A stretch of DNA of 64,000 bases from Whitmania pigra (Eukaryota > Annelida > Clitellata > Hirudinida > Haemopidae), in assembly GCA_021613335.1 (NCBI GenBank), contig JAJTWR010000386.1, forward strand, positions 62,001 through 126,000, given 5' to 3'. The stretch's first letter is position 1; each line of letters starts with the position of its first letter. This document shows, piece after piece, positions 37,601 through 48,663 of the stretch. Position numbers and translations under genes: made by a program. A model generated the notes under the pieces. The model was not told the DNA's origin. It made no database searches and worked only from the letters and a program-made list of their open reading frames with translations.

Positions 37601-40600
37601 TGGAGGAGAACAAGATCATTGATGTTTGTTTGTTTCAGGACATCTCTTATCGTTTATTGGAGGAACAGGAACCAGGTAAAGAAATTGGAAATTTACCAAG
37701 GCTTGTAAATTTCACAAAAATATGCCCTGCAAATGTTTGCCCGAATTCGAGACTTGAAATATTTGAGAAAGTAAATTCTAAAAAAGAGAAAAGCGGCACT
37801 AGAAAAATATATTTTAACGTAAACAGGAACAATGTACTGAATGACATTTTAGATATATTCAATGACTATAATAAATTGAAATATATCAACGATCGGTGGG
37901 ACTTTGACATAAATGGCGAAATAGCACGTGGTCCTGGAGTTACAAAAGAGGTTTATTCGATTTTATCTCAGGAGTTGCGGAAGAACGTTTCTGATCTCTG
38001 GCAAGGGCAGCCAATTAAAGCATCAGACAATGAGATGAAGTATACTTATTTTAAGGACGGACTTGTCCCAAATGTTAACAAAGAAACTCAAAATTTCAAA
38101 TTGTTGGGAATGATCATGGCGAAGGCCATCCTGGACAAACAATTTCTTAATATTCCATTAAGTAACGAATTTTTTCAGCGGCTTCAGACAACTCACCATG
38201 AGAATTATTCCCACTTAAAACGGGAGTACTTTGATTTACTCCAGACATTCCCGATGTTGAAATCTCTGTACAAACAGCTTCTTCCGGTTAAAAGAAAAAT
38301 AGAGCTCATCAGAACTGAGGTCGGTCTGTCTCAGCATCAGAAGCAAGAAATAATCGGCAATCCGACTTTCGACGATGGAAGCTCATTCGACGACCTGTGC
38401 GTAAATTTCACAGTGCCAGGCACAGATATCGAACTGATTGAGGGTGGGCGAGATATCATACTCTCCCCATTCAACATCGATTCCTATTTGGAGAAATTAT
38501 GTGCCTTTAGAGCTCAACTTGATCCCGTAAATCAGTTTAAGGCTATCAGAGAAGGATTTGATGAGGTTTTGTCTCCTGGAAGTATTGATTTGCTTTTACC
38601 AGAAGAACTAAAATTATTATTTTGTTGCGATGAATTCCAGAGATGGACCGTGAAAGATTTGCAGAGTAATTGCAAGTACAAAATTTCACAATCGGTTGGA
38701 TTTCTATTCGAGACTCTGTCATCGTTCGATACTAAGAGGCAGAAATTGTTCTTAAAGTTTGTAACCGGCATGACTTCTTTGCCTTTCGGAGGTTTGAGTA
38801 AGTTAAATCCTCCGTTGAGGATCTCAAGAATAAACCGTGATCATGCTGATTCTTCCTTGCCCACTGCTGTGACGTGCTCTAACCAATTGTACCTGCCTCA
38901 GTACAGCAGCCTCAATGTAACCCGTGAAAAACTTTTATACGCTATCCACGAAGGCATCAATTCGTTTGATTTTGTTTGATTTGTTAAACTCAATAAGATA
39001 TTAGTTTAGCAAATGTTTGGATAAATGTTTCAATAAATGTAGTAGATTCTTAAGAAATAATTGGATAGATGTTTCAACAAATTTGATGTAATTTTAATGA
39101 ATGTGTCGCCATACGACTAGTGTGGTTGTTTTGTTTGGTGTCTTAAGAGATGACAAAGTATCATCAATGATCATGATAATTGTAATTTTTTTTAAACAGA
39201 TTAATCGGTTTTTTGTTGGATGCAGTAGCGGAGGCTACACACTGGAACCTGTATTCGGATTTAGGAGAGGGGCACATTTACTAATAGCTTCGTCCTAAGT
39301 TTATTTAAATAATTTAAACAAATTTTAAATTAAAATAGATTGAATTTTATCATCCAATGGTTTGATCAGCTTATTATGATATTACAGAACCCGTTGGTAA
39401 AGCAAGCGATCGGGACGGCACTTGAACCCGGTCTGTCACCGTGACAGGCGAAGTCTTACTCACTATACCAAACGTACTTGACGCAAAGCGAGTGTTCCAC
39501 AGACACCATAACTCAAAGCATCGATTTCTAATTAATATTCAGCGCTTCCTGATTGTCTGGATCAACACTAGTATGATTGCACTTCTTGACCTAGATAACA
39601 AACTGATGAATAGTTGATGAGCAAGAGAATCCTCCAAAAAAAAACTCCATGCGTTTGCGATAGGCATGTGGCCTAACGGCTAACTCTTCGCCTCTCACGG
39701 TGACAACAAGTGCCAGGTTTTGCTTGGCGAGAAACCCGACGATGTCCAGTAATCTAGCTAAGATTTCTTTTTTAATAAATAATACATAAAATAAAGTTAT
39801 ATCTTAATATTTAGTTTTCAGCGATAAGGGCCTTTGGCACGTGTTGCCTCCCCTTTCAACACTAATGCTATATAATATATTATATATATGCTATATAAAT
39901 TATTATATTATATATATTTATATATGCTATATAAATTATTATATATAGTATATATTGATAGATGAGCTGTTGTGAAAAATCAAGAGGGTGAATGCGTGCT
40001 TTTTGGAGGTATTAAATAACTTAGCTCCTGACTTTTGCTAATGTTAATGCTATGTCGCTAATGACGATTTAAAAAAAGGTTTATAATATAAATTTATAAT
40101 ATTTATAATTTCCAAAATATTCTCGAAGTTATTGAGGTGCCTTTGAAATTAACAAGACACATTCCAGCATCTAATCAAGCAAATTAGTTTGTCGGGTTAA
40201 GAAATGGCTAGGTATGCTAAACTTTTAAGAAATAATTTTTAAAGACCACGATCGCAGGCTAAAAGCATATCAAATAGCTGAATGAAGAATATCGAACCGG
40301 CTCAGCTAAGCAATTAGCTAACGAGTGGGTCCTTGAATTGAATTGAACAGCGACTCTGGTAAACAAATAAAATTTGTCCTCGATTTCGGATGTTCATTGA
40401 GAGGGTATTTTAAGATGTATATTGATGCAATAAATAAGATAATATGACATAATACAAAACGACATGAAAGGATTTGTATTTATCATTAAATAGACAGTCG
40501 TTCTTTTCAAGCATGGGATCAATAAAGCAACATTTGAGTTGTTGTTCACGGGCATTTTTCGCACTTACTTCTAAAGGAGAAGGACGGCAAGGTTGGGATT

Positions 40601-41537
40601 TCAGGGAAGTAGATGATGACTACCATGTCGTCTGCCTTCCACATATTGCTCAGGTACCCTTTGCAACAAAATCTATGGCTTGAATACTTGAACATTGGTC
40701 AACAATATATTATCTAAAAGGTTTTAAGTGTAAACATGGCTTGCTCGTCATGACATTGTTACTGTGAGTACTGAAGTGATCGAATATCATGTTAGCTGAC
40801 AATACCTAAATTTTTCTGCCCTAAGTCAAAATCGATCCAAACTTTCCATCACTCAGAATAAAATTCACTCCATTTCCAATTTCATTTTATATTGTTGCTC
40901 TTCTTGATCTTTGTATTTCTTGTGCAATGACACCCGCCTTGCCACTAATTTGTAAGTTTAGCAATCTGCAGTTTGCCACTTGCTACATGTTTGTCGAATG
41001 CACCTTTTGGTCGATGCTCGTGTAAAATCTTCACCAATCATCTGCCGTTGAGTCTTTCTTAACTTAACTTATCAACTTGCAATTAAATATTTGTCTCCAT
41101 CCATAGTTTTATCTTTTCGATGTCAATTTTCAATTTCAGCCCGAGTCTTTAAAAGTCTATTCAAACAACCTTTAACGGTTCTCTAATCGAGCGCTTTGCT
41201 TCTGGCATCATATAAATGAATGGTTATTAAGATTAAAATTAGTAATTGTTCAGAAATAATTAATTGATCGTTTAAATGACCTAGTTTTGTGTAAAACGTT
41301 TGTGAATCGTTTGGATGAAATGAACTCACATTCAAATGCATCCCTCGAATGGCAACTGGTGTCCACTGCGCAGATAACCACTCTTCCGAAATGGCCGATG
41401 CACGATGCAGATCTTCTTCTGTCTTCTACGAACGGAAAGGACAATTTCTTTCCAGTGGATTTGGGTTTTTCCAGCAGTCCTTCCACTTTCGATTCACCCT
41501 CTGCAAGATTTGTGCTGCTCTCTTCTATAGAACTCAT
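34684..41537 (-). CDS. Universal stress protein A (USP cluster, first copy)
   Basis: UspA-domain protein of the ATP-binding class; the animal role is not established. Four minus-strand exons, given in window coordinates in transcript order: 41330-41537, 40569-40658, 34958-35064, 34684-34878, phases 1-1-0, 199 aa. The N-terminal extension is about 35 residues and Ser/Glu/Lys-rich. The domain begins [19 protein letters not shown], continues [19 protein letters not shown], then [17 protein letters not shown], and ends with the nucleotide-binding loop [20 protein letters not shown], which fits G-2x-G-9x-G-S. Exons 1-2 and 3-4 are assigned to one gene because paralogs B and C have the same exon plan with matching phases. 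Intron 2 is 5.5 kb, against 951 and 70 nt in the paralogs, and contains an oppositely oriented HECT gene plus transposon debris. If that inference is wrong, these are two gene fragments. Confidence 0.8.
35565..35680 (+). repeat. Dispersed direct repeat, left copy
   Basis: A segment with the landmarks agggtgaatgcgagc, aaataactcag and aaaaaaggtttataatat recurs with small indels at 39964-40095 in the same orientation. The two copies bracket the nested HECT gene. Confidence 0.7.
35764..36078 (-). mobile_element. Decayed non-LTR retrotransposon (LINE) fragment
   Basis: The minus-strand peptide contains [20 protein letters not shown] followed later by [15 protein letters not shown]. That order (a Lys/Tyr-rich helix, then a FNxxFxxIG motif) is typical of the linker between the endonuclease and reverse transcriptase of CR1/jockey-type LINEs. 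A poly-Phe section between the two motifs and the absence of the polymerase show that it is a relic. Confidence 0.6.
36457..38979 (+). CDS. Intronless HECT E3 ubiquitin ligase, TRIP12/UFD4-like
   Basis: Transfers ubiquitin to substrates through a thioester on the HECT cysteine. One uninterrupted 840-codon frame from ATG 36457. Residues 1 to about 440 are helical with no motif I recognise. The C-terminal half is a complete HECT domain: [16 protein letters not shown] matches the GTGLGPTLEFYALVSQEL segment of TRIP12. [17 protein letters not shown] matches LEDLCLDFTLPG, and [25 protein letters not shown] matches the TRIP12 lobe linker. The catalytic cysteine is kept in [15 protein letters not shown]. 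Human TRIP12 is about 2,000 aa with WWE and armadillo domains; this protein keeps little besides HECT. It lies on the plus strand inside intron 2 of the minus-strand USP-A. AATAAA occurs at 39032-39037. The lack of introns in an intron-rich region suggests a retrocopy that has stayed open and so is probably functional. Confidence 0.88.
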   Translation: MDCEAALKLAIKADDPIQNLVQTFGNASLEKWLEIGFGDTLGKCLAEESKSKHSLAPKYLSIINAIIPPVPNFMDHECGTTTLKGCLKHRDLNQIASLITQIIRPVTLTTRKYSSHLLDEVLLKTVYYASENDINDEDISVQLLCFPENDLSPCCDELSHNAMALITILVRKMPDVWIQKFLNREIFLKMRMIVMLSEEKMCHYVNSLRKLYYELNLEEKFEIKVPTCKALIETSHMFREDCLVKALIRVSQIISDNEICGKQFLHSGLLHKFHTLLCKPSEIGDQTFVIKSFLTVFLNFETVTECHYVWKNNLFEKLVWLINDTLDLFLSSNDERDMYREVHKDSPFSTIERLESEGILALQLLESLYVLNSSWHQWFDIVEENKIIDVCLFQDISYRLLEEQEPGKEIGNLPRLVNFTKICPANVCPNSRLEIFEKVNSKKEKSGTRKIYFNVNRNNVLNDILDIFNDYNKLKYINDRWDFDINGEIARGPGVTKEVYSILSQELRKNVSDLWQGQPIKASDNEMKYTYFKDGLVPNVNKETQNFKLLGMIMAKAILDKQFLNIPLSNEFFQRLQTTHHENYSHLKREYFDLLQTFPMLKSLYKQLLPVKRKIELIRTEVGLSQHQKQEIIGNPTFDDGSSFDDLCVNFTVPGTDIELIEGGRDIILSPFNIDSYLEKLCAFRAQLDPVNQFKAIREGFDEVLSPGSIDLLLPEELKLLFCCDEFQRWTVKDLQSNCKYKISQSVGFLFETLSSFDTKRQKLFLKFVTGMTSLPFGGLSKLNPPLRISRINRDHADSSLPTAVTCSNQLYLPQYSSLNVTREKLLYAIHEGINSFDFV
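39393..39472 (-). mobile_element. tRNA-Asp-like SINE head
   Basis: Read on the minus strand this contains GGTATAGTGAGTAAG (A-box-like), then CGCCTGTCACGG (as in the tRNA-Asp GTC anticodon arm) and GACCGGGTTCAAGTGCC (B-box-like). The would-be acceptor-stem ends do not pair, so it is a tRNA-derived element and not a working tRNA gene. Confidence 0.6.
39661..39745 (+). mobile_element. Second tRNA-like SINE head, opposite orientation
   Basis: Contains GTGGCCTAACGGCTAA (A-box-like), CTTCGCCTCTCACGGTGACA and AAGTGCCAGG. The middle block CTTCGCCT(C/G)TCACGGTGACA is shared with the minus-strand copy at 39393-39472, so both come from one family. The B box is more decayed here. Confidence 0.55.
39840..39962. 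repeat. TA-rich simple repeat
   Basis: Runs of tatata with a repeated unit tatatatgctatataaattattatat, present about twice, directly left of the right-hand dispersed repeat copy. Confidence 0.7.
39964..40095 (+). repeat. Dispersed direct repeat, right copy
   Basis: Counterpart of 35565-35680, with agggtgaatgcgtgc, aaataacttag and aaaaaaaggtttataatat in the same order and orientation. It is somewhat longer through small insertions. Confidence 0.7.
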
Positions 41538-43403
41538 CTTATCTGAAACGGATCGCCAATGATTAAGCAGAAAAACAAGTCTCTTTACAGAGTCTTTAAA
41601 GTTGTTAACTTAAAATAAGCTGCGATCTCCTAATTTCTTGACAAAACCATAACAGCCAGCCTTAAGTAATGATTGCTTCGTAACATCGCACTAACGTTAT
41701 GAATGGTTGTAGCCCACATATATTTTTTCAGTTTTATGAAACGTGTGAGACAGAAGTAGCTTATCGATTCCTGTGGCTATTTTAAGAGTCACGTCTGAGT
41801 CAAACCAATGCAAAATAAAATGAATTATTCTAATAAGACGAAATTAATAAGAAAATCTGAACTTGCTGATCGCAGGCGATTTGAGGAAGAAGCCAAACAG
41901 GTAACAAACAGCACAGTGTGCGTGCTTGACAGAGTAACGTGAGACCAAATTTTATGCTTCTAGCCAGATTTTTATGATTATTTGAAAGGCATTCAGAATT
42001 ACAATAAAACATTTAATTGCATTTCACTATGGTTTCTTATCTCATTGCTTTTTATGTTAAATATTCAACCTTCAACGCTCCCATAGCGCGTGCATGCCCT
42101 TTTTTGTTATTAATTTAATATTATTGCAATTTAAATATCTAAATATGTTTGACGTTATTCTGAATAAGTTTGGGTTTGGTCGTGAATAAAATGATTAAAA
42201 AAAAGCCTTGCGGCATTAAATATTAATGTGCTTTTACACACAACTTTAAACAATTTTAGTTGCTTAAATTATTTAAGTGGCTGGTTTAGACTAAAAAAAA
42301 TCTACAAGATTACTTTAGAATTAGCCAATAAAGACGACAGTCCTTAAAATGTCTTCACGGATTGCGCTCGTTTCCTAAAGTACTCAAAAAGATTGTAAAT
42401 CCTAATCCAATCCTAATAGCGCAGTACATCCAGGATACGATTGGCATACATCCAAATACGAACAGCACTTAGACAAGTCGGAAATGTCAATTAATCCTGA
42501 CACATTCCGGATGTATTTGACTTTGACGTTAAGTATAAAATGTCCCATTCCAAGTTGATTGTTAGAAGGAGACAAATGCTGGATTTACCATGTATTTCAA
42601 TGGTGTCGACAGCCTCTAATTTTTTCTAATCTAGGTAAAGCTACTGATAAATACTCATAAAATAAATTGTATGAACATGTTTTCCCTTCGAATCAAACCA
42701 TTGCTTGGATAACCTTGACAAACTCAATTTACCAACGATGCCCTGAACAAAAGAAATCAAATTGCATTTTAAATTAACATAAATCATAAATCCAAATCGC
42801 CTCGAGTAAAAATATCTTGAGCGCCAAGGAACAGGCTTCTTTAACCGATTATCTGCCCATTTTAGTGCCCTTTCTATGTGATCACTCGGCAAGCCGATTT
42901 TGCTTTGTTAACAACAACCGCCTCGAGTCTTCTATCGATGGACTTTGATGTCAAAAAAATATTTCCTGTCAGGTTTACTTTATGGATATTTTCCCGGAGG
43001 TAAAGATTATTAGCGTTTTTCCAAATATATTCCGCATCAACTTAAGTTGATTACAATTCAAGCATTTAAACAAATTGATTTTTTACGAAAGCAAATTACG
43101 AAAATCAAATTGTTTCATCTTCAAGTGGCAACAGACGAAATTTAAAAAATAAACAAACAAACTCAAATCTCAAATCGAGTGAACATTTAAGTTAAATCCC
43201 AACCAATCAGCTTACGATGTATCCTGAAGCCGAGATGGCGGTCAAAATATTCAAACTGGATTTTAACCTTAAGCATCAATTATACTTAAACATGGCAAAG
43301 GGACAAATGAAAAATGAGGGTAGTCGTTATTTTTATCAAACATGCCCATAGCACGACTGTCTGTAGAAAAATAATTCACAATCTTCCTCTTGGGTTTGTC
43401 CCT
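41538..43403. other. Between USP-A and USP-B: upstream of A, downstream of B
   Basis: This should hold the USP-A promoter at its left end and the USP-B 3' region at its right end. A minus-strand open frame at 42641-42892 has a protein-like look but no family I can defend. No other coding exon seen. Confidence 0.4.
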
Positions 43404-44489
43404 TCAAGCGGTGCCAGGAATGACGATGCAGGGGACCTTGGTGTGTCTGACCACGTACTCGCTGACACTGCCCAGCAGGAGGCGTTTGATGGCACCCATG
43501 CCCCTAGAACCCATGATGATCATGTTGACTTTTTCCTCCTCGGCAATGTGACAGATGCCCTCGCCTGGGTTCTTGTATGACTCACCGCGTATCATGTACA
43601 TCAGCTGGTGAAGAAAAAAAATACGTCATCGTCAGAAACACCACAAAATAAAATAAAAACATACAAAGCAAACGTTCAACCAAGGCGCACAACATCGACA
43701 GATGTTTCGCGATTCGCGAGCAAACAAGTTGATCTATTAGTGTGATCTTGAAGCCAAACTCAACATCACGTCCAAAGCGAATCCCTTCTCGGATCCCAAA
43801 ATACGAGATAAACGAGAACAGCTGAGAGCGATTGCGACGATGTTACGATGTTGGGAAGCGTAAAAATTACAGGGCGACTGCAGGTGTAAGTGCTTGTCAT
43901 CTCCTTGTTTATAATTCTAATCACAGTATAATAATTATGTAATACCAAATTAATTCTCAGAAATCTCCAGAAGAAATTAAAATAGAAACTTTCAACGAAT
44001 TTTTAAGGAACGATGTTTGTTCCAGTTGATGATGATGATGATGTTGGAATTTATTTTAGACATGCTACCAAGGCCTCCATATAAAGCTTACAGCCCAACA
44101 GATTATTAGCATTGACACAAGTCCAGCTCTTTGCACTAACCGAAAAACTCCTACGAATCCGATCATCATCATAACCATCACCATCGTCGTCGTCACCGTT
44201 ACCGTCATCGTCATCATCATCATCCTCATCCTCATCATCATCGTCGTCATCATCATCATCATCGTCATCATCACAATACCTTCTTCTCCATGCAAATTCC
44301 TTCGTATTCTTCTTCTAGTTGTCTTGTTTTGTTGTTGGCATCATCGATGATCTCCTTCCACTTCTCCACAGGAGGTGAAAGGCCCTCTGTCGATGAAAGG
44401 TGAAAATTCAAGGCCAGTCCAAAACGACGCCGATTTACGAGATGTGGTGATGTATATATATGATGACTATATATTCTAGTAATATTAAT

Positions 44490-44542
<53 letters not shown>

Positions 44543-46327
44543 CTGAAAAATTAATTTTAATACAACAGTTATTTTAACAAGTAATAAAGTACATAATAAT
44601 TGGATAATTAATGAATTACATAAATGGATAAAAAGTAAAAAATAAAATAATAAATTATCAATGTTTATTTGACTGCTGGTTATTAATTAATCGGATAGAT
44701 GAATCATGCAACAACAATAAAATAAACAGGGAAATAGAATGTATTCAATTAGATAATGGACTCAGCTTTCATGAGAAGGGTACTGATGAGAATTTAATTA
44801 TTTTACTTTGTTGTATGTTGTATTTATTACTATTGCTAATAATAATTTAAGATAATGTAATAATATGTTAAACAAAATTGTTATGTCTAATATTAGATAG
44901 ACAGTTTCATTGTTATCATCACCACTGCCATTGTTTCAATTAGTATTACTACTACATGAATGTACACTATTCTTAATTGAATGCCATGTAAGAAAAACTG
45001 AATAAAAATTTTGCTCAATGTAAAGAAGCTCAGCAATGACACACGAGTGGTGAAGTTTGATTTATGAAGCTCTGAAGGAAATATTGAAAATATGTAGAAC
45101 ATTTTAATTCAGCCTCATCATTGGCTCTCAAAGGGAGCATGAGAGAAATACAAATTAAAAATGATCGAAGCTGTTAGTAAAATGTATGATCGATTGGCAA
45201 CTCTAATGAACGCCCAATAAATTCTCACGAAAATCATTACATTAGTCCTGGCTTATCGCAACAGGCTCCAGACAGATTGGATGATAACGAAGATGACGAC
45301 GACGACGAAAACGGCCAGGGCACTAGTAGTAACTTACTTTTAAAGGTGAATGAGGGCAGATTTGGTGTCTCGGGACAATAAGCGACGATAACCAGATCAT
45401 CTTCCCTCCAAACATTTCTCAGATACCCTGGTAAGAAGAAATGAAAACAATATTTTTACAAATTCTTTCCGACTTTAAATGTGACATCATAATTATGTAA
45501 AGTACTAGGTGAACATAGTAAAGATGCCAAAGGTTAAAAGTAGCTAAGGTAGCTGAATCCTGAGTATGCAAACCAAACCCTCTAAAACTGCGTCTGTCTG
45601 CATGGCTCATTGAAGCATGTGATTGAAACAAACTACTCGAAACAATCGAAATGAATATTTACATAAACTATTTACTTTGATCGATTACTTTGACCTCAGC
45701 TCATTTATTCTGATAACTTCAATAATTTGTAAATGACAAAACAAGAAAATTGGTTGCAGCGAAATGACGAGGCATTTCAGATTCGCAGCTTTCATGGAAC
45801 TTGGTCCAGAAAGAGTTGGATCCAATAAAGGAAGAAAATAATTTATTCATTTGAGCGAAAAATTGTTTGAAATCTTTTTTATTCCAGACTCGAAAAATGA
45901 ATAACTCCAAAGGAAAATGAATAGCTCTACAGAAAATAAAACGCCGTGCATAAATTTAAAAACGTTTGTACGCAGATGTTGCAAGATGCAGTGAATAGAA
46001 TACAACACATCCCTGTAATTACTTCCTATAGTGAAAGCGAGGATAACAATTATAGCCCGTTAACGAACAACTCAGTTCCTAATTAAGTTTTGAAAGTCTT
46101 AAAATAAATGAAATAAAATTATTTAGCTCACATTCGAAGGCATCTCTGGAGTGAGTGCTTGCATCGACAGCACACAGGATGGCCCTCCCGTTGTGACCCT
46201 GTCTGGTAGTGACAGATCTTCTTCTATCCTCGACAAAAGGAACTGAAATCTTCTTCATCGGTTGTTGCTGTACTTGGAGTTTATTTTCTCCGTTCTCTGC
46301 CGAACTATCCATATCACCATGAATCAT
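43404..46327 (-). CDS. Universal stress protein B (USP cluster, second copy)
   Basis: Tandem paralog of USP-A. Exons in transcript order: 46132-46327, 45338-45427, 44280-44386, 43404-43604, giving 197 aa; phases and the lengths of exons 2 (90) and 3 (107) equal those of USP-A. I start at ATG 46327; the frame is open a little further up, to an AG that could be an acceptor from an untranslated exon. Domain segments: [56 protein letters not shown], and the canonical nucleotide-binding loop IMGSRGMGAIKRLLLGSVSE followed by VPCIVIPG. It keeps all motif glycines, so it is the most typical member. Intron 3 contains a (CAT/CGT)n-rich microsatellite at about 44160-44275. Confidence 0.9.
44160..44275. 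repeat. (CAT/CGT)n microsatellite in USP-B intron 3
   Basis: Imperfect trinucleotide array of atc/gtc units. It creates a long artificial Met/Thr-rich frame on the minus strand. Confidence 0.85.
44483..44538. repeat. (TAA)n microsatellite in USP-B intron 2
   Basis: Roughly 18 nearly perfect taa/ata units. Confidence 0.85.
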
Positions 46328-46949
46328 CTTATGCGTATTCACAGGACCTAGGTTGCAAGTAAGTCAAGAGAAAACGAACTAGTCGATTTTCGAGAGACTA
46401 TCGCTGAAGTTAAGCTGAGCAGGATACGTCAAGCCTGGCCTTATATGCACCCTGCTCTAGCGATAGATTCGTGTCTGATGTGGGCCATTTATGCATGTTC
46501 CCATTGGTTACTAGTCGTACACCGTCACACTGTCACGTCCTAGGAATTCTCAGTCACAATCTCTGAGCCAGTGAATGAAAAGAGTTACTATTAAAGTGAC
46601 GCAATTGGTTGAGATTCAGCGCCATTATTTTCTAAGTAGTAATATAGTTTATATTGCTAATGATTAGTGTGATCTTCTAAATTTTTATTATTGCGAAGCG
46701 ATGTGTAACTTTTATGTAATCATACAAATTAGCAAATAAATTATCGATTTTTTTGAAGTCCACAAATAATAGTTCTAGTTCCAAACTTTCTTGTGGACAG
46801 TTGTTTTTCAACAATCTGAAATCAATGGATTCGGTTTTTTAAATTACAATCAATCCAAAAGCTTTACGACCTGTGCATCCTTTTCATCGCCAAATTCATG
46901 CATCCGGTATAAAAGTCACATTTTTCGAGTTAAACACTCAAGTCCAAAT

Positions 46950-47064
46950 CATCTCAGTTATGCAAAGGACTATAATCAAATAAATAATTAAATAAAGTTA
47001 AGCACTCTAAAATTCATCTCAGTTATGCAAAGGACTATAATCAAATAAATAAAGTTAAGCACTC
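46950..47064. repeat. Tandem duplication of about 65 bp
   Basis: The block starting catctcagttatgcaaagga occurs at 46950 and again at 47015. Both copies run through ctataatcaaataaata and aaagttaagcactc; the second lacks a short internal stretch. Confidence 0.85.
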
Positions 47065-47206
47065 GTAATGAAGCGTTCCTAGAAAAATCGATAAATTTTC
47101 CACACACATTTTAATAGAAAATCTTTTAGTTACCTCATCAATTAAAATTCGAGACCACAACCCAAGCCATTTGATTTATTAAACTAATACTCAAGATGTC
47201 AATTAA

Positions 47207-47590
<384 letters not shown>

Positions 47591-48663
47591 TTTAATTATT
47601 CATATGATTTTTTTTATCTCCGCCGCTGTTTATCCCAATCACCATCCGACAAAAGAAAAATTCCTTTTTGAACAACGAGGTTTTGAATGTGCTCCTCCCA
47701 GCCAAATCCCCTCCTACGCTGAGTCACGACTGTCAAACAACAAAAATTCTCGAATGGAAATCGACATCAAGTTTCATACGAAAAAATACCAACAGAAACA
47801 AAGTGTAAGTTTAAATTAGGTGATTGGGAAGTACATGTTCTTAAAGATTGATGTATTGATGGATCAAGTTAAAGCCTCCTCAATATTTCCACTCGACAAT
47901 GGCTTGAAGCCCATCCAATGGGTCCCAAGTTCATCCTGATTCTTTCAATGTTCTCTGAAAAATTCTGTGCAGAGGCTTTGTGTATTTTTAAATCTTTTCA
48001 GACGTTTGAATCTTGCAATTCATTGACATCGATTCTTGGTTGTTGTATGTTTAGACATTTTTTTTTTAAATTGAAAATAAAAGTGAAAATATATTACATG
48101 ATTTGTGAAAGTGTCAACACTTAGTTATGAGTGTCATTAATTACTAGTGCTACATTTCAACATACTAACACCTTGTAAAGTATTACGTAACATGCGCGGA
48201 ATCGTTCTCGATAATCAACTCTCCTCGTCCATAATGAATATTCAGCCGCTTACAGAAAAAATGAAAATCGCAAAAATATGAATATTCAAAAAAATTTGTC
48301 TGGCTTCCGAGATATTTCGTGAATGAAATGAAGGCACAGATGTTCAGTGAATCGATGATTTCAGACTGATATTCTTTATTTCAGTTATTCATGCTTCACT
48401 GCTATTGAATCCTCTTTCACAACTGAGAATGCAAATCATTCGATCGTTTCTTTTAGGTAATGCAGCCAATTTTAAGATTTAAATATTCGGACGAATTTAC
48501 CACGAAGCGACCACCAGTCCTCGCTTAAATTCATCTCAAGTTTTTATTATTAACGATGATCGATAAACAGAATTTTATTTCAATTGTAAACAAACAGATT
48601 GTCACAAATTTAGATACAACCAATTAAATTTCCTGAAATTTTGTTAGAACTTGGCGAAACGTT

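Noticed and set aside
39393..39472. Functional tRNA-Asp gene
   Set aside because: The ends do not form an acceptor stem and the D-arm and variable region are disturbed; a SINE head explains it better.
42641..42892. Minus-strand frame with a YebC/TACO1-like look (LPSDHIERALKWADN)
   Set aside because: Only this short segment resembles the family motif; no neighbouring exon with the rest of a TACO1 domain was found, and the remainder of the frame does not fit.
43314..43580. Plus-strand frame opposite USP-B exon 4
   Set aside because: Antisense shadow of the conserved USP nucleotide-binding exon.
44065..44295. Met/Thr-rich minus-strand frame
   Set aside because: Produced by the (CAT/CGT)n array inside USP-B intron 3.
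47604..47819. 72-codon frame after the microsatellite
   Set aside because: No start context, no splice partners and only a vague likeness to transposon-derived peptides.
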